From contig NC_135505.1 of assembly GCF_052857255.1 (NCBI RefSeq), forward strand, positions 59,129,149 to 59,193,148: DNA of 64,000 nt, written 5' to 3'. The notes beneath the pieces were generated by a model, which saw only the letters and a program-made list of their open reading frames with translations, was not told the origin of the DNA and made no database searches. Shown here in pieces: positions 55,201 to 64,000 of this stretch; the stretch's first letter is position 1, and each line of letters opens with the position of its first letter. The position numbers and the translations under genes were made by a program. Origin of the DNA: Amblyomma americanum (lineage: Eukaryota > Arthropoda > Arachnida > Ixodida > Ixodidae).

Positions 55201-55580
55201 CAGACAAGCAGTCGCGTAAAGGCCACTGTAAAATTATACGTATCCACACCCGGATATTCCGAACCACATGTTCCCCGAGGCCAGGAGCGATAAATGTAAG
55301 CTTTGTGGCGCGAGAGAGACCCTCGACTACTTATAGGAATGCCCATGCTCTCCCTGGGGGACGCACAATAAAGACAGTAGAGACACCTGGGAGACCCTGC
55401 TGCGCAGCTCGGACCCTGAGCTCAAGCTCCTGCTCGCGCAACTGGCTGAAGAGGCTGCTGGGACCCAAGACCTCCCAGCCTGCATCTGAGGCGGCGGCAC
55501 CTGCCCCCTCACCTTCGTGCCGAGGTGTGGAAGATAACCTTATTCGTTGGACATTCAAGTTTATTCCATCCATCAATAAC
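55201..55580 (+). pseudogene. I-clade LINE C-terminus and 3' end
   Basis: The plus strand reads RSDKCKLCGARETLDYL, stop, ECPCSPW (the C-terminal zinc finger), then DTWETLLRSSDPELKLLLAQ and a stop after QDLPACI. The 3' UTR ends with aagtttattccatccatca at about 55558-55576. Confidence 0.75.
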
Positions 55581-56188
55581 CCTCGTGCTCACCGAGTAGA
55601 GCAGGTGGAGGAAGATAGGTAGGGAGGTTTACAGGACGAATAACCGATTTTCTGCCCTGTGCACGGGGAAAGGGGTACGGGATAAAAGAAGCGGAAAAGA
55701 GAGTAGTAGGAAATGAAGTCATTATGCAAAGTAACAGCGTTTGGTAAAGTCAGCCTGTCGTGCAGGCCAGAATTCCTCAAGAAGCGGAGCAGTGCCATGC
55801 AGGCCTTCACCGCCGACAATCGCCGCTGCCAGTTTCCGACAATCTTCATTTCTGTCAGTGGGCGCGCGTGTGGATGCTCCAGTTCACGGCTGAGACTCCC
55901 TTTCGGTGGTGTAGGCAGGATATTCACAAAGAATGCCGGCAATAGTCTCACCACACCCGACAATCGGTGCCACACCGACAATCGGTGCCATCTGGCCCTA
56001 ACATGGCGAGAGAGAGAGAGAGTTGGGGCAGTTTACATGGAGCAAATAAGACGGCCTTTTCACTGTCTTATTTGCGGTGTAAAATCTCTCTTGGTTCTGA
56101 GGAAAGGAAAAGAGTAGCTATTTCGCTTTGTCAGTGGACGCCTAAGAGCGCCACGAACGTCGACTAAAACACAGAGTTACCTTTTTTT
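55581..56188. other. No recognised gene; short repeats
   Basis: cgacaatcggtgcca is directly repeated at 55958 and 55976. A (GA)n run lies at 56006-56020. gcgccacgaacgtcgactaaaa (partial, 56147-56169) recurs near 56940, flanking the SINE pair. Confidence 0.5.
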
Positions 56189-56775
56189 CCACCGCGGTGG
56201 CTCAGTGGTTAGGCCATTCGGCTGCTGAGCCGGAGAACCCGGGTTTGAACCGAGCGCGGCGGCCACGTTTCGATCGAGGCGAAACGCAACCGGAAAAGAA
56301 ATTGAAAGTTGGTTGTTGGGGAAATGAAATGGCGCAGTGTCGGTCTCACATCTCGGCGGACACCTTAACCGTGACGTAAGGAAAAGGATAAGGAGTGACT
56401 GAGGGAAGAAATGAAGAAAGGTGCCGTAGTGAAGGTCTCCGGAGTAATTTCGACCACCTGGGGATCTTTGACACACACTGACATTGCACAGCACGCGGGC
56501 GCCTTAGCGTTTCGCCTCAATTGAAACGCGGCCGCCGCCGCCGGGTTCGCACCCGTGTACTCCAGGTCAGTAGCCGAGTGCCCTAAATAGGGAGCGACCG
56601 CGGCGGGTGCACGTTAAACATTCCCAGCTGGTCGAAATTATTTCCGGAAACCTCCACTACAGCACCTCTTTCGTCCTGTCTTCTTACACTCCCTTCTTAA
56701 TGCCTTTCCTTACGGTGCGGTTCGGGTGTACACCGGGATATCTGAGACAGTTAATGCGTCGTTTCCTTTACAAAG
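56189..56775 (+). repeat. Ruka-like SINE, plus strand, split by another SINE
   Basis: Head at 56189-56290: ccaccgcggtggctcagtgg with A box (56199-56209) and B box gggtttgaacc (56241-56251). Body resumes at 56608 with tgcacgttaaac and runs to about 56775 (gtcgaaattatttccggaaa, cctccactacagcacctctt). The middle is replaced by a minus-strand copy. Confidence 0.8.
56291..56607 (-). repeat. Ruka-like SINE, minus strand, nested in the plus-strand copy
   Basis: Full-length in minus orientation: 3' end near 56300 (ggttgttggggaaatgaaat), body (ccacctggggatctttgaca), B-box complement gggttcgcaccc (56543-56554) and head complement ending accgcggcggg at 56607. Confidence 0.82.
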
Positions 56776-56784
56776 CTTTTATTC

Positions 56785-57065
56785 TGTGGTCGTGGTGCGC
56801 TTGAGGCTGCCACCAACGAACTGAATTTGCTATGCCCCTTTCCTTTTCTCAGAGTCCTGTATTCCTTGCGCAGGGCTTTTCTCGGTTTTGAAAGGAGAAA
56901 AACACACATAGTTCAGTTTGATGGTGGGCGCTTTAAGCACGCCACGAATGTCAACTAAAAAACTCACCAAGTTTTTTTCAGCGCTCGTGGTGCGCTTGAG
57001 GTGTCCACTGACCGACTACGTGAACTAGCTATGCACCTTTCTTTTTCTAGACCCCGAGAGAGGTA
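56785..57065 (+). repeat. ~200-bp tandem duplication
   Basis: cgtggtgcgcttgagg occurs near 56790 and 56984, each followed by alike sequence (aactgaatttgctatgcccc versus aactagctatgcacctttct). Upstream flanks (gccacgaaygtcractaaaa) recur near 56150 and 56940. Confidence 0.7.
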
Positions 57066-57229
57066 TCAGACAGCCCGGCCCAGGCTCAGACTGCCATCGC
57101 CAAAATCCTTGATTGCGACTAGAAGTGCTATGCACTGAAAAAACCGTAACTACTCCTGCACTTGACAATATTGAAACGAAAAGCTTCACTACTCCAGCTT
57201 TGCGAGCTCGAGAGCGGGGGTGGCAATGA

Positions 57230-58337
57230 AAACCATTTATTTAGCTATCCACTCAGGACATACTGCTACAACTCAGAGAGGAGGTCCTTACCACAATGCC
57301 TAGGGCTGGAGAAAACGTGGTCATGGCCCTATACATCAAAGGAGCCTTTCACAAACGTCAGCCACGCGGCCATTATGGAAGGCATCAACAATACCAATTG
57401 CGGAAGAAAGGTTCATAACTACATCAGGGCTTTCTTAAGCGACAGAACTGCATCGGTCGGTCTGGGAGAGCTAAGAAGCGATCCTTTCTCCACACCATGC
57501 AAAGGCACACCCCAAGGATCAGTTATCTCACCAATCCTAATCAATGTGGCGATGATCGGGCTAGCAAGTCAACTGGAAAGAATTTCGGGAATTCAACACG
57601 CGATGTACGCGGACGAAGTCACGGTATGGGTTACCCAAGGCTCGCTCGGGGAGAAACAGGACAGGCTACAGGAAGCGGCCTCCTGTGTGGAGAACTACAC
57701 CAGGGAAAGACGTCTCAAATGCTCGACCGAGAAGTCAGAGCTTCTGAGGGTCGGAAGGCACCCCACCAAGGCAGACCAAGAAGTCCGTCTAGAGGGGCAG
57801 AAAATCCCAGAAGAGGACATGATAAAGGTGCTGGGTATGTGGCTGCAAAGGAGTGGGAAGTGGAGCCACACCATTAGGCTAATAAGTAAAGCAGCAGAGC
57901 AGGTAGGACGAATTATCAGCAGGGTCTCACACAGGAGATATGGCATGAAAGAAGAGGACACACTCAGACTCGTTAACAGCCTGATAGTCAGCCGTGTCAC
58001 ATACTCCTTGCCCTACCAAGTGACAACGAAGACAGACATGGAGCAGATAGATGTAGTCCTGAGGAAGGCATACAGGATCGCTCTCCATCTACCCAGGAAA
58101 ACATCAAACGAAAAATTGCTCCAACTAGGAATCAGCAACACCTTTTATGAACTGGGAGAAGCCCTGCTCAGAGCGCAAACTATGAGACTCCGAGGCACGC
58201 CAACAGGCCGGGCGCTACTGAAAAGGCTAAGGGTGGATTCACAACGTCACATGGACATGTACCAGGACATCCCAGACGGAATCAGGGGAATACTTAGAGT
58301 AGCCCCCCTGCCTAAGAATATGGATCCTAACCTGTAG
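57230..58337 (+). pseudogene. Reverse transcriptase of the 57-59 kb I-clade LINE
   Basis: Starts within RT (LSTQDILLQLREEVLTTM, VVMALYIKGAF), shifts frame, then HAAIMEGINNTNCGRK, IRAFLSDRTASVGLG, GTPQGSVISPILINVAMIGL and the catalytic box AMYADEVTVW, where YADE (57606-57617) replaces YADD. A Glu for the second Asp should cripple polymerisation. The thumb and linker follow (AEQVGRIISRVSHRRYGMKE, VVLRKAYRIALHLPRKTSNE) to APLPKNMDPNL and TAG, where relatives continue. Confidence 0.88.
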
Positions 58338-59175
58338 GAGGGCAGACGGAAAGCGAGAGCAGAGTATGTGAAACGGGGACTGGCCCAACTGGAAAGCACA
58401 GTCTATACGGATGCGTCACTGTACCTAACCGGGAGAAAACACACGGCCGCAGTGGTGGTGGTCAACCACAAGGGAGACCTGGTTACATGCGCAGCAGTCG
58501 GGGTTGTGGACGCAACAGAGGCTGAGGAGATCGCCATAGCCTTGGCGGTAGCTAATGGGTCCTGGGAAAACAAATCACTAAATATACTTCCTGACTCGAA
58601 GGAGGCATGCAGAAACTACATTAGGGGGAGAAAAGGTAGCGTGGCCCTAAACATACTCAGAAAGGTAAAATGCTTGGATGGAAAACACATACACAACCTG
58701 ATATGGATACCCGGGCACGCAGGCATTAAGGGGAATGAGAAGGCGGAAGGCCTCGCTCGCGAGTTGAGTTTCCGAGCGGGGCAACCGGACGACTTCTACA
58801 CCCAAACCTGCGACGGGGGGTACGCGGAGCACCTGGGCCTATACAGGGGCATGCGATATAGGTACCCACCGCCACACAGGGCGCTAACAAAGGAGGAGGT
58901 GACCGGGTGGCACAGGCTGCAGACGGGTGTTTTTCCCAACCTACACCGACTGAACAAGATGTTTCCAATACAGTAGAGCCACATGCCCTTGGTGCTGGGC
59001 GGTGCCGACACTCTACCACATCACGTGGGAGTGTGAGCGAAACAAAACATTCCACCAACACGAACACCCGAGTGCGGAGCAATGGGAGAGCCGGCTCGTC
59101 AGCAGCGAGCTCACAGTCCAAAGGACCCTGGTGCAGCACGCTTGTGAAGCAGCGCGGCTCAGCGGAGCCCTGGAA
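58338..59175 (+). pseudogene. RNase H and C-terminal zinc finger of the 57-59 kb LINE
   Basis: In frame with the RT past the TAG. RNase H: VYTDASLYLTGRKHTAAVVV, EAEEIAIALAVANGSW, ILPDSKEACRNYI (YSDS normally) and WIPGHAGIKGNEKAEGLA. It would remove RNA from the hybrid. A stop at 58974-58976 comes one frame early. In the next frame CPWCWAVPTLYHITWECER gives the C-terminal zinc finger, ending at a natural stop near 59173. Confidence 0.88.
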
Positions 59176-59285
59176 TAGGGGCCCGACCTTGCGAGGATAG
59201 GACCCGGGACCGCCTGAGACGAGGACGACGCGGGTCCTGCAACCGCGAATACCTTAAAAGATCCAATAAAGTTTGCTTACCTTAC

Positions 59286-61432
59286 CTTAGCTATATATAC
59301 TGAGAGGTGTTCGGGAGCAGGCCCCTACACTGTAAATATTTTCACCCCTAGAGTATTGCCACGGACCGGTTTTAAACGTGAAAGGGGCTCCTCGGCGGCT
59401 TGAGTTTCGTTTTGAGCACCATGTGACTGAAAATAAGCGTTGTTTTTGTCCGTACAAGCGTGAAGTGTGTCCAAGAAACCCCAACTCGCTTTGTTTTACG
59501 CGTGATGCAAGATTCCATGCGTGAGGAGCGGAAAACTCACGCTAAGAAAAGGCCCGTGCGGCCGATCTTCCTTCTCCTCTCACGCATATATATATATCCT
59601 GATACATATCCCCAACGGAGGCAGGCGACGCGGCCGTTGCTCGCTTCGGCTTTGCTGCTGTGGCTTCCTTTCATTTGTTGTGTTTTTCATGCGGAGGAAA
59701 TGAAGGTGGCGCTCGCTTCAGTGATTTTGGCGGGAAAACGTGGTTTGGCCGTCAGAGCCGTTGGAGCCATTGGCCATAGCAGTCTCTTTTGTGCGTCGTG
59801 TCTGCCTGCGTTTCAAGCGGGTGCTGTGTGGCGTGCTCGTTTCTGATGGAGAAGAGTGGCGGAAAAGCTACAATATTATGAGTGTGTTGACATCCTATGA
59901 CCTGCTTGGTTTGCAGCGCAGTATGTGCAAGAACACCGATTATGACTGCCCACAGTTCACGTGCAACAATAACGTCTTTCTCGGCGAACAGTGGGCACTC
60001 ATCGGCCATTTTTGAATAACTATGTAGGCAAATGATTTTTAGTGTCTTCACTCAATATATGTTTTCAAAATGTTTTCAGAGCAACTACGTTTTCAGAGCA
60101 AAGTGTAAGAGATCTTATTTACCTACGAACTTCGCCTTACGGTCAGGTCAAGTTCTTAGCTGCCATTTGACACAGGATATGTGGTTGACCGGGAGAGATG
60201 ACAAGAAAAAAAGAGAGTTGCTGTGAGTCGTCTCGTTCGCCATCCGGTTTTGCCTATCTCGGCGTCTTGCGCTCGTTAGCCTTTACTCTTTAGCGCCAAA
60301 GTTTCGCGGCCGTGTTGCGGTTCGCGTCGGTGGCCATTTTCGAGAGTAGTACCACCGGAGCTCCTTAAGCCTCCTGGCTGCTCGCGCGTGGGGGTAGAAA
60401 GCGCCTGCTCTCACCTTTTTCCGCGGAGAGCATCGAAAATGTGATAAATATGGCATGCGGCAATTCACAGTCAAAGCGAAGATTACGACGTGTTGAAGCT
60501 TGTCACATTACACAGAACCGGCGCGTTAAGGCCACACTAAAAACGTGCCTCTTCGTGCTGCACATCACGGCTCCAGTTCGCTTGTTTTGTGACATTCCGC
60601 GACGCATCGACCTAATAGTAATGTATTGAAACCGAATGTGACTGTGGGCGGCACTACAACCTAACCTTATGTTTTATGATACAATTCTGTTACCTTTATG
60701 AATCTCAGTCTGCTGGCTGAGGTCGCAGTTGTGTGTAATTGATATTTGCATTGCTGGGAGGCTGCGCAAATAGGTTTGCGGTCTGGTACGTAGAGCCAGT
60801 GCTGCTGCTGGTGGCGGTGTTTGCTGTCCCGGCAGCAAAGATGCAGCACAGCGGTGGTCGGGCTTTGTTCTCGTAATGACAGCATACGAACGAGCAGAAA
60901 AGTTGTGCTTTTAGTAGCTCAAGAACAGCAGACGTGGTCACGCCGTGAATTCTTACTTGAAAGTTTAACTTCAGATCTACAAAAGTGCCATGACAAAAAA
61001 GCCTGTGCTTTGTTTGGTACTTAGTGCAGCGACCAATAGCTTATCTCTGGAATGCCGTTCCTGCAATTCGCGACGAAAGCTTTATTGATACAACGAAAAA
61101 TGGTCACAACGAACTCTAGGTTAGCGGTTTTTTTCTGATTGACGAATATTTTTGATACCCTTCAGTGTGCTGAGCGCATACTCTTCCGATGTAAATACAG
61201 TTACTATGAACTTCAAAATAACGACTTTTTTGACAATCATTTAAACGATTTGAGACCATCTTTTTGATTTTTTGGTGTCATGAACTCTCTTATACCACGA
61301 AACTTAAAATTTTGAACCGACATCTTTATAAACTTCGCTTGTACCGTCCTCTGGAAGCCACATGATAAGCTATAGTAAAAGCGGACTACAAGAGCACGAA
61401 GCGAACACCTCGCCTCTGCAACAAAGCAGAGG
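59286..61432. other. No recognised gene; GC-richer block 59500-60400
   Basis: Overlapping open frames occur on both strands (59460-59846 +, 59740-60015 +, 60051-59752 -). On the minus strand one begins aaaatggccgatgag near 60013 with a good initiation context and runs 85 codons, and another short frame starts aaaatggccaccg near 60340. No known domain is seen. A host 5' exon is possible but unsupported. Confidence 0.3.
59725..59738 (+). promoter_or_regulatory. E2F-like site
   Basis: ttttggcgggaaaa matches the classical E2F consensus TTTSGCGGGAAA. An inverted CCAAT-type ccattggcc lies about 30 bp downstream. It is in a GC-richer block with no identified gene. Confidence 0.35.
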
Positions 61433-62104
61433 TCAAGGAAAACTGGAACGGCCCCTTGCAGTTAGTTGAGTAGCGTCAGCTTGGAATAGATGGTGGTATA
61501 TATCGTAATTTCTGCTCAGCATGAAGTTTCCTACTCGACTTATTGTTGCAATCCTGTGAGGCATTGCGTCGTTAAACAAACAACTCTGCGCCTTAGAAAC
61601 AGACGCAGAATATGGCGTTATTTGTAGTGAGTAAATTCGTTGCAGGTTGAACAAATGAACGACATACTCACATACGTGGTGTGCACAAAACACTCCACTT
61701 TGTGCGTACCTGTAGAAAGCTAAAGCATGCGATAAAAGCCAGTTATAAACCAAAATTGATAAGGTGCAAGGTAATATTGTACTCTTCTGTTCAGACTAGC
61801 CTGCACCACCTGCTGAAAAAGGCGACCGATAGGGTCCTGAGCCCATCGCGTGAAAGGATTACTGGGGAGCAACCACCATGGTTGTTGATAGTAAGTTTCT
61901 ATACGTCTGCATTTCGCCAGCTTTTTGAATGGTATTTCTTCTTAACAGAGCTAAGCGCTCACTTCACCGATGCCGACTAAAGTTTTTGAAAAAGTCCTGT
62001 CAAGTGTAACTCATTAAACATAAGCTAATGCGCTCGGGACTAAAAAGGATTCTGCAAGAGACAGCTTTGTGATGAGCCATGAAACGAAGCAGACGCGAAA
62101 CTAG
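61433..62104. other. No recognisable gene
   Basis: Nothing identifiable on either strand. Confidence 0.35.
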
Positions 62105-62615
62105 ATGTCGTGCACTGGCCTCGACACATACCTGCGGCCAAGGCTTGCATTAACTGCCCCAGTCTCAACGGTGAGTAAAATCCTAACTGAAGCTTCATGC
62201 GCTATTTTAAACTTGTTCATTCTGCCAACACTCATTTTTGAGCCGTGTATAACGAAAATTCAACACCGCAGTCGTAATGTGAGGCTGCGCCAATGAAATA
62301 ATTTTTTTTATAAATTCGTAGTTACTTCACTAAGTAAGATTTGTCAATGGTTCACTCCATCAGGTACCACTTTATTTTGTTAATTTTATCTTTGCCTGGT
62401 TTCAGCCGCAGTCATCATTGGCCCGTGCATTTCGTGTGCGAAAGGAAGCAGCTGGTATTCTGCGAGAGCCCGTGCAGTCTTCAACTTGCAATTCGACACA
62501 TCTCAGAGAAGGCCTTAGTGCTTTGCTTGTGCGTATACTACGTAAAGGGCATTACCTATACGGAGATTTTATTCAAGCTGGGGAAGGATTTGCCGGGATA
62601 GTCGAAATTACGTGA
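62105..62615 (+). CDS. Hypothetical two-exon open reading frame (weak model)
   Basis: ATG at 62105 opens 22 codons (MSCTGLDTYLRPRLALTAPV...) ending exactly at a donor-like caacg|gtgagt (62171). A T-rich tract and acceptor tttgcctggtttcag end at 62405. The next frame from 62406 (PQSSLARAFRVRKEAAGILR...) is in phase 0 with the first and runs 69 codons to TGA at 62613-62615. A second donor (attac|gtgagc, 62612) could instead carry splicing on. The start context is poor (tagatgt, with an in-frame stop just upstream), and the product resembles nothing that I know. Phase agreement has a one-in-three chance of being accidental. Confidence 0.22.
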
Positions 62616-64000
62616 GCGCAAAAAGGCTACGGGAATTTGTTGTCGAAGCTCCAATTTGAAAGAAGTATACAGTCAGGCCGGAATGAAAAGCAAACAGCGC
62701 GTGCCAACAAAACGATTCATCTTACCTGTGTACTTGCGCACAACAAGCCTGATTCATGTTTAAGGGCAAAAGGTCTACCGAAGTATGTATTCATAAAACA
62801 GTTATAAATTAATATCGGCCAGCAAAGTGGGAAAATACGGTGTATGCATACTCGCGTTTCATTCCGGCATGACTATACATAGCAGTTTTCATGCGCTCCT
62901 TTAAAACTGCATCAAAGATACACCTTGAGACTAATTTTTACTTCATGTATTTTTTCTAGATTTTTTCTACTAGGGAAGGATTTTTAATTTATGATCATTA
63001 AAAAGCTTCACTCATATTTAAAATTCATTCTACTTCGCATTCGTATAGTGCTTCTCAGCTTTGCTTCAACATGTAAAACCAAACCACATTCCTTAATTAA
63101 TTTTCTTTGTAAACGTATAGGTGATGACGCCGTAAGAATGCACATCAGAGGGTTAGTTGTAGGACTTGCTAGGCGCACTTGCGCAATATACTTTATGAAA
63201 ATTTCTCTTGCACTGCCGTCAACGGAGCTTGGATTCGTCATAAAACTAAACGAATTCGCGCTCTCTATGATTATTTTCTGGCATCATATAAAACGTACAA
63301 ACTTTATGGAATGGGTATTTTCATAATGCAGCTCCTAAACGATGTTGACATGAGTGGACCTTCTTTTGCACTTCTTTCATTAGATACGCAGTCTATATGT
63401 AGGAAGATGTCATGAAACTAGAGCTTAAAAAAAAAAAAATGTTTACTTTTTCTTAGAACATTCAGGCTCATGCTAAGATTGTAAAGGCGACGACAGGCAA
63501 TAAGCGTAGATAGGCCACTTTTTAAGTATTTTGAAACCCGCCTGTAATAACGCGCAGTACATACGCGAGAAAGAGCGTTGGTGTAAAGGCATAGTCGTGT
63601 CAAGCAGCATAGCACACCATGACGAATTGCGGTCTTGAGCAGCGCGTAAGCTCGCGATATGTGCCGCTAAGTACAAAATGGTGAGCGTAGCTAACGAATT
63701 AATTAAGGAATGTCTAAATTTTTGCCTTCTGTACTTGTACTCTAAGTGATATTTTGATTTTCTGAAAAGCTATCTGTCTTTTGTTACGTTTTTCCACCGC
63801 AGTGTTCTTGTTTGCATATAGCCGCGAGATGAGAATTGAAAGTTAATTTTTGTAATTAGCTATTAAACGGCAATCATTAGCATTTTACAAGCAGCTGCCA
63901 AGCCCATAAATCCACACACCAAGAATTTCCTCCATTCAGCTTCCTTCTTAATGTTTCTTGACGGCCAACAGAGCAGGAGAATGCCGCGTCGAGTAAGTGC
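62616..64000. other. No recognisable gene
   Basis: AT-rich. A 13-base A run lies near 63428-63440. The 111-codon frame at 62991-63326 has no known motif. Confidence 0.35.

Larger units (their letters stand above)
57230..59285 (+). mobile_element. I-clade LINE, 5'-truncated, nearly open
   Basis: RT, RNase H, C-terminal zinc finger and 3' UTR in order. One shift near 57352, a TAG at 58335-58337 and a shift near 58974 are the only breaks that I found. The 3' UTR has aataaag near 59262 and ends ccttaccttag. Confidence 0.88.

Overview
This window reads as intergenic DNA from a large, retrotransposon-rich arthropod genome, most likely an ixodid (hard) tick. The argument for a tick rests on tRNA-derived SINEs of the kind I recall as abundant in hard ticks (Ruka-like), together with I-clade, CR1-like, RTE and L1/Tx1-like LINEs, Penelope-like elements with GIY-YIG endonucleases and Ty3/gypsy elements. 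That taxonomic call is from memory and was not searched. I found no host protein-coding gene that I can name. Almost all coding signal belongs to mobile elements, most of them broken.

Layout, left to right. 1-300: a SINE, apparently dimeric. 331-1085: a decayed Penelope-like element. 3009-5260: a decayed RTE LINE on the minus strand. 5700-7560: an L1/Tx1-like LINE relic headed by an inverted duplication. 9150-10800: a CpG-rich block with an STPR-like peptide fragment, a 120-bp tandem duplication carrying NRF-1-like palindromes, and a candidate 1-kb inverted-repeat element holding four CACGTG boxes and a CTCF-like site. 11330-12370: a CR1-like relic. 12528-13545: two SINEs. 14200-15115: a second L1/Tx1-like relic. 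15239-20670: a complete but dead Ty3/gypsy element (Gypsy-1).

22060-23790 is a 119-bp tandem satellite interrupted by a Penelope-like element with a 10-bp target duplication. 25564-27000 is a recent, 5'-truncated RTE copy with a 13-bp duplication and an open 466-codon reading frame. 27573-28335 is a probable solo LTR. 29453-31890 holds LINE and SINE pieces and a 105-bp foldback. 33500-39150 is a nearly complete I-clade LINE on the minus strand (5' UTR, ORF1, endonuclease, RT, RNase H), broken by many stops and frameshifts.

45140-54735 is the most informative part. An old CR1-like LINE was split first or second (order unknown) by a very young Ty3/gypsy element (Gypsy-2, 47933-52994) and by a mostly deleted relative of Gypsy-1 (Gypsy-3, 53145-53942). 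Taking out each insert with one copy of its 4-bp duplication re-joins the LINE reading frame. Gypsy-2 has two 552-bp LTRs with no difference that I can see, a tRNA-Leu-type primer site, a SAP-like gag N-terminus, a protease with an altered active site, RT and RNase H, one amber codon and no integrase. It looks like a recently mobilised non-autonomous element dependent on a relative.

54745-59285 holds a LINE with a twin-priming-like inversion, a SINE inserted head-on into another SINE, and an I-clade LINE with a YADE catalytic box. 59290-64000 is mostly unique sequence with an E2F-like site and a weak two-exon open reading frame model.
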